The notes below the pieces were generated by a model. It saw only the letters and a list, made by a program, of their open reading frames with translations. It searched no databases and was not told the DNA's origin. The position numbers and the translations under genes were made by a program. A DNA stretch of 64,000 bases from Sinotaia quadrata (Eukaryota > Mollusca > Gastropoda > Architaenioglossa > Viviparidae), in the NCBI GenBank assembly GCA_028829895.1, contig CM054177.1:29401564-29465563 (forward strand). The letters are read 5' to 3'. Position 1 is the stretch's first letter; each line of letters starts with the position of its first letter. Below are positions 40,601 through 43,600 of the stretch, piece after piece.

Positions 40601-43600
40601 TCTTACAGACTCACCATCAAATAATGAAGTAACAACACATGCATTACCACAAGAGGTGAAGTAAGAGTAATTCTCATACATCATTTAGTAGTGAAATATT
40701 TTAAAAACGTCATAGACATACCAGATAAATGTAAAAGTAAATGAGTAACATCACAGACACGACAACAAGCAGTAAAGTTAAAGTCACACGCTCGACATAC
40801 CAACAAGCAGTAAGTTGGGGGTAAGTAAAGACACACCAATAAGCAGTAAGCTGTGGGATAGACACAGCAATAATGAATGTAAGTAAAAGACATACAAAGC
40901 ATGAAGTTGGGGGGTGGGGTAAGTCAAAGACACCAATATGAAATGAAATAAAATTGTCACATCAGCAAGAATTCAAGTCACAAACACAACCGACAGGCAG
41001 TAAAAATAATAACAATAATGTCACAGACTCAAAAACAAGCATTGAGGCAAAAGTAGTCACAAATACAAAAACAAGCAGTGAGGCAAAAGTAGTCATAGAG
41101 GGAGTCGTCACAGGCATATTGTGAACTGCATCCCTTTGTTACTGGTTATGATTATTATTATTATCAATAATAATCATCCATAACTAATTACAAATGATGG
41201 AGAAATATTAATTTATGTTTATTAATAATTTTCCCAGGAGACACCACTCGGCAAATTATATGGGTGTAGTAAAAGTGTTCTCTCTTCCACAACAATACGA
41301 TGGACGTTTTTGTCTCACAATATTTTCGTAGGTAGAAACGTCTTACTAAAGGAGTAACAAATCTGTCTTTAATTATATTTAATGAGCCCCCCATCCACCC
41401 ACTGTCACTCCAACATATAGTTTAATAATATGTATAGGAAGATTAATAAATTAAACTGTATTAAATCAACAGTTAAATATGCATATGATATATATAATGA
41501 GCCATAATTTGACATCAATATTCCATAAAACAACTTCAAGTAATTTCAATACTTATTCAGTCTTATATCCTAACTCATGATTCATCAGTCAGATTAGTAT
41601 CAAAAATAAACCGCAGACTATTTTTATCATAGAAGAAATAGAGTCATTGAGTGATATGATAATAGTTTGTACATAACCTGTTCAATGACGTAAGCCGCAA
41701 CAGCCCTTTTCACACTTTCGTAACAATGTTACAAGTTTATTGTTCACAATAGAATAGTCAGTCTTCTACATCTCTGCTAAGCACTTTGTAGAATGTTCCA
41801 ACACTGTAGATCCTTCGAGACTAAACTCGGCATACGCTCACTGTATTACCTTCTCGAGCAGGCCATCACAGTAATGAACTTCTAGCTCTCCTTTTGCTAG
41901 AAAATTTCACTTTGGAGTCGGACACACTTTCCAATGCACTCAAACACGGTGCATTGAATCAACACAACTACCATACTCTAGGATGGAAACTCCTGGAATT
42001 CACCACAAGCATACAAAAAAGAAAGGGGGGGGGGAGCTTGCTCCTTTCGAAAACGTCATATAAGAGAGCGGTGCTATGTTCCAAGTTTAATCATTTCTAT
42101 TCTCCATTTTTTCTTAAATCGTTCTCAACTTATAATTCCTGCAACTGTATTTATTAGCTGGATATATCCATGCAACATAATTAATATAACATAATCAATT
42201 ACAAACATGTTTCTGCTAGAAACAATGTCACGTGTTTAACATATTACATACAAGTATCATTATTAACAATTGTAGAAATAATAGTCTTTTCAAATAATAC
42301 ATTCTTACGACAACTTAACAAGTATAAATATCAATAGCGATGTGCATGAAATATTCAAAGTCTATTCTCTCTTAATCAATCAGTTAACTCACCAGTCACA
42401 GACACACCAACAAGCAGTGAAATGACAGAGTAACGTCACAGATACACCAACAAACAGTGCAATGATAAAGTAATGTCACAGACACACCAACAAACAGTGC
42501 AATGACAGAGTAACGTAACAGACACACCAACAAACAGTACAATGATAGAGTAATGTCACATACACACCAACAAACAGTGCAATGACAGAGTAACGTAACA
42601 GACACACCAACAAACAGTGCAATGACAGAGTAACGTAACAGACACACCAACAAACAGTGCAATGATAGAGTAATGTCACATACACACCAACAAGCAGTAA
42701 AATAACAGAGTAACGTCACAGACACACCAACAAGCAGTGCAATGTCACATACACACTATAAAGCGAAGAAAGAATGTAAAAGTAAGCTCACAGACACACC
42801 TCCACGAGGTAAAAAAAAACAAACATCACAGTTACTCCAATAAGCAGGTGATGGATTTAAAGAAATTGTCCAGAAAGACACTCGCCCATTCCCTCTTTCA
42901 AAGTACACTCCTGTGTCACGTGATTCATATCCCGATATGGAAGTCTCAGAACGTATCCACTCAAGACAATCTCACTGCCTTCACTGTCATTAGCTAGCAA
43001 AAACTGTACTCCAGCTTCGGTCAGTCTCGGTGTCTTCCGGAAAGTGTCGTCCATCTTGGTTGACGTCACATCCTCATGGAGCTGATAGCCTTTGATCTCA
43101 GTCATATTCAGAAAACGAAGGACTGAATCCATAATGGAAATAATTTCCGGCATAGGCGGACCAGCAACGACCGATCTGATGTCCTTAAGTCTGAATTCCT
43201 TTCTTGAAATATTATAAGATGGAAAATTATATATTCCACGCTCTTTCCTCGAGTCCACGGCCAAGCGAGCAAGTGACAGGAGCCCAACCAGCAATACTGG
43301 GCAAAGTATCTCCTACAAACAAATAAAATGTCACTTTTCATACTTTTAGAAAAGATTTAGTATAATGCTTGTTTTATTATGTATTTAATCACATTACAAA
43401 ATATATAGTGTAATATGTTTTGTGTTTCGTATTTAATTAATGTACAATGTTTGTTGTGTTGTGTGCTTAATTAATGTATAAAACATATAGTATAATGTGT
43501 GTTGTGTTCTGAATTTAATTAATGCTCAAAAGAAATAGTATAATGTTAGTACTTAATTAATTTAGAAGGAGTTTTATTTTTTTAAAGGCTGACAATCATT

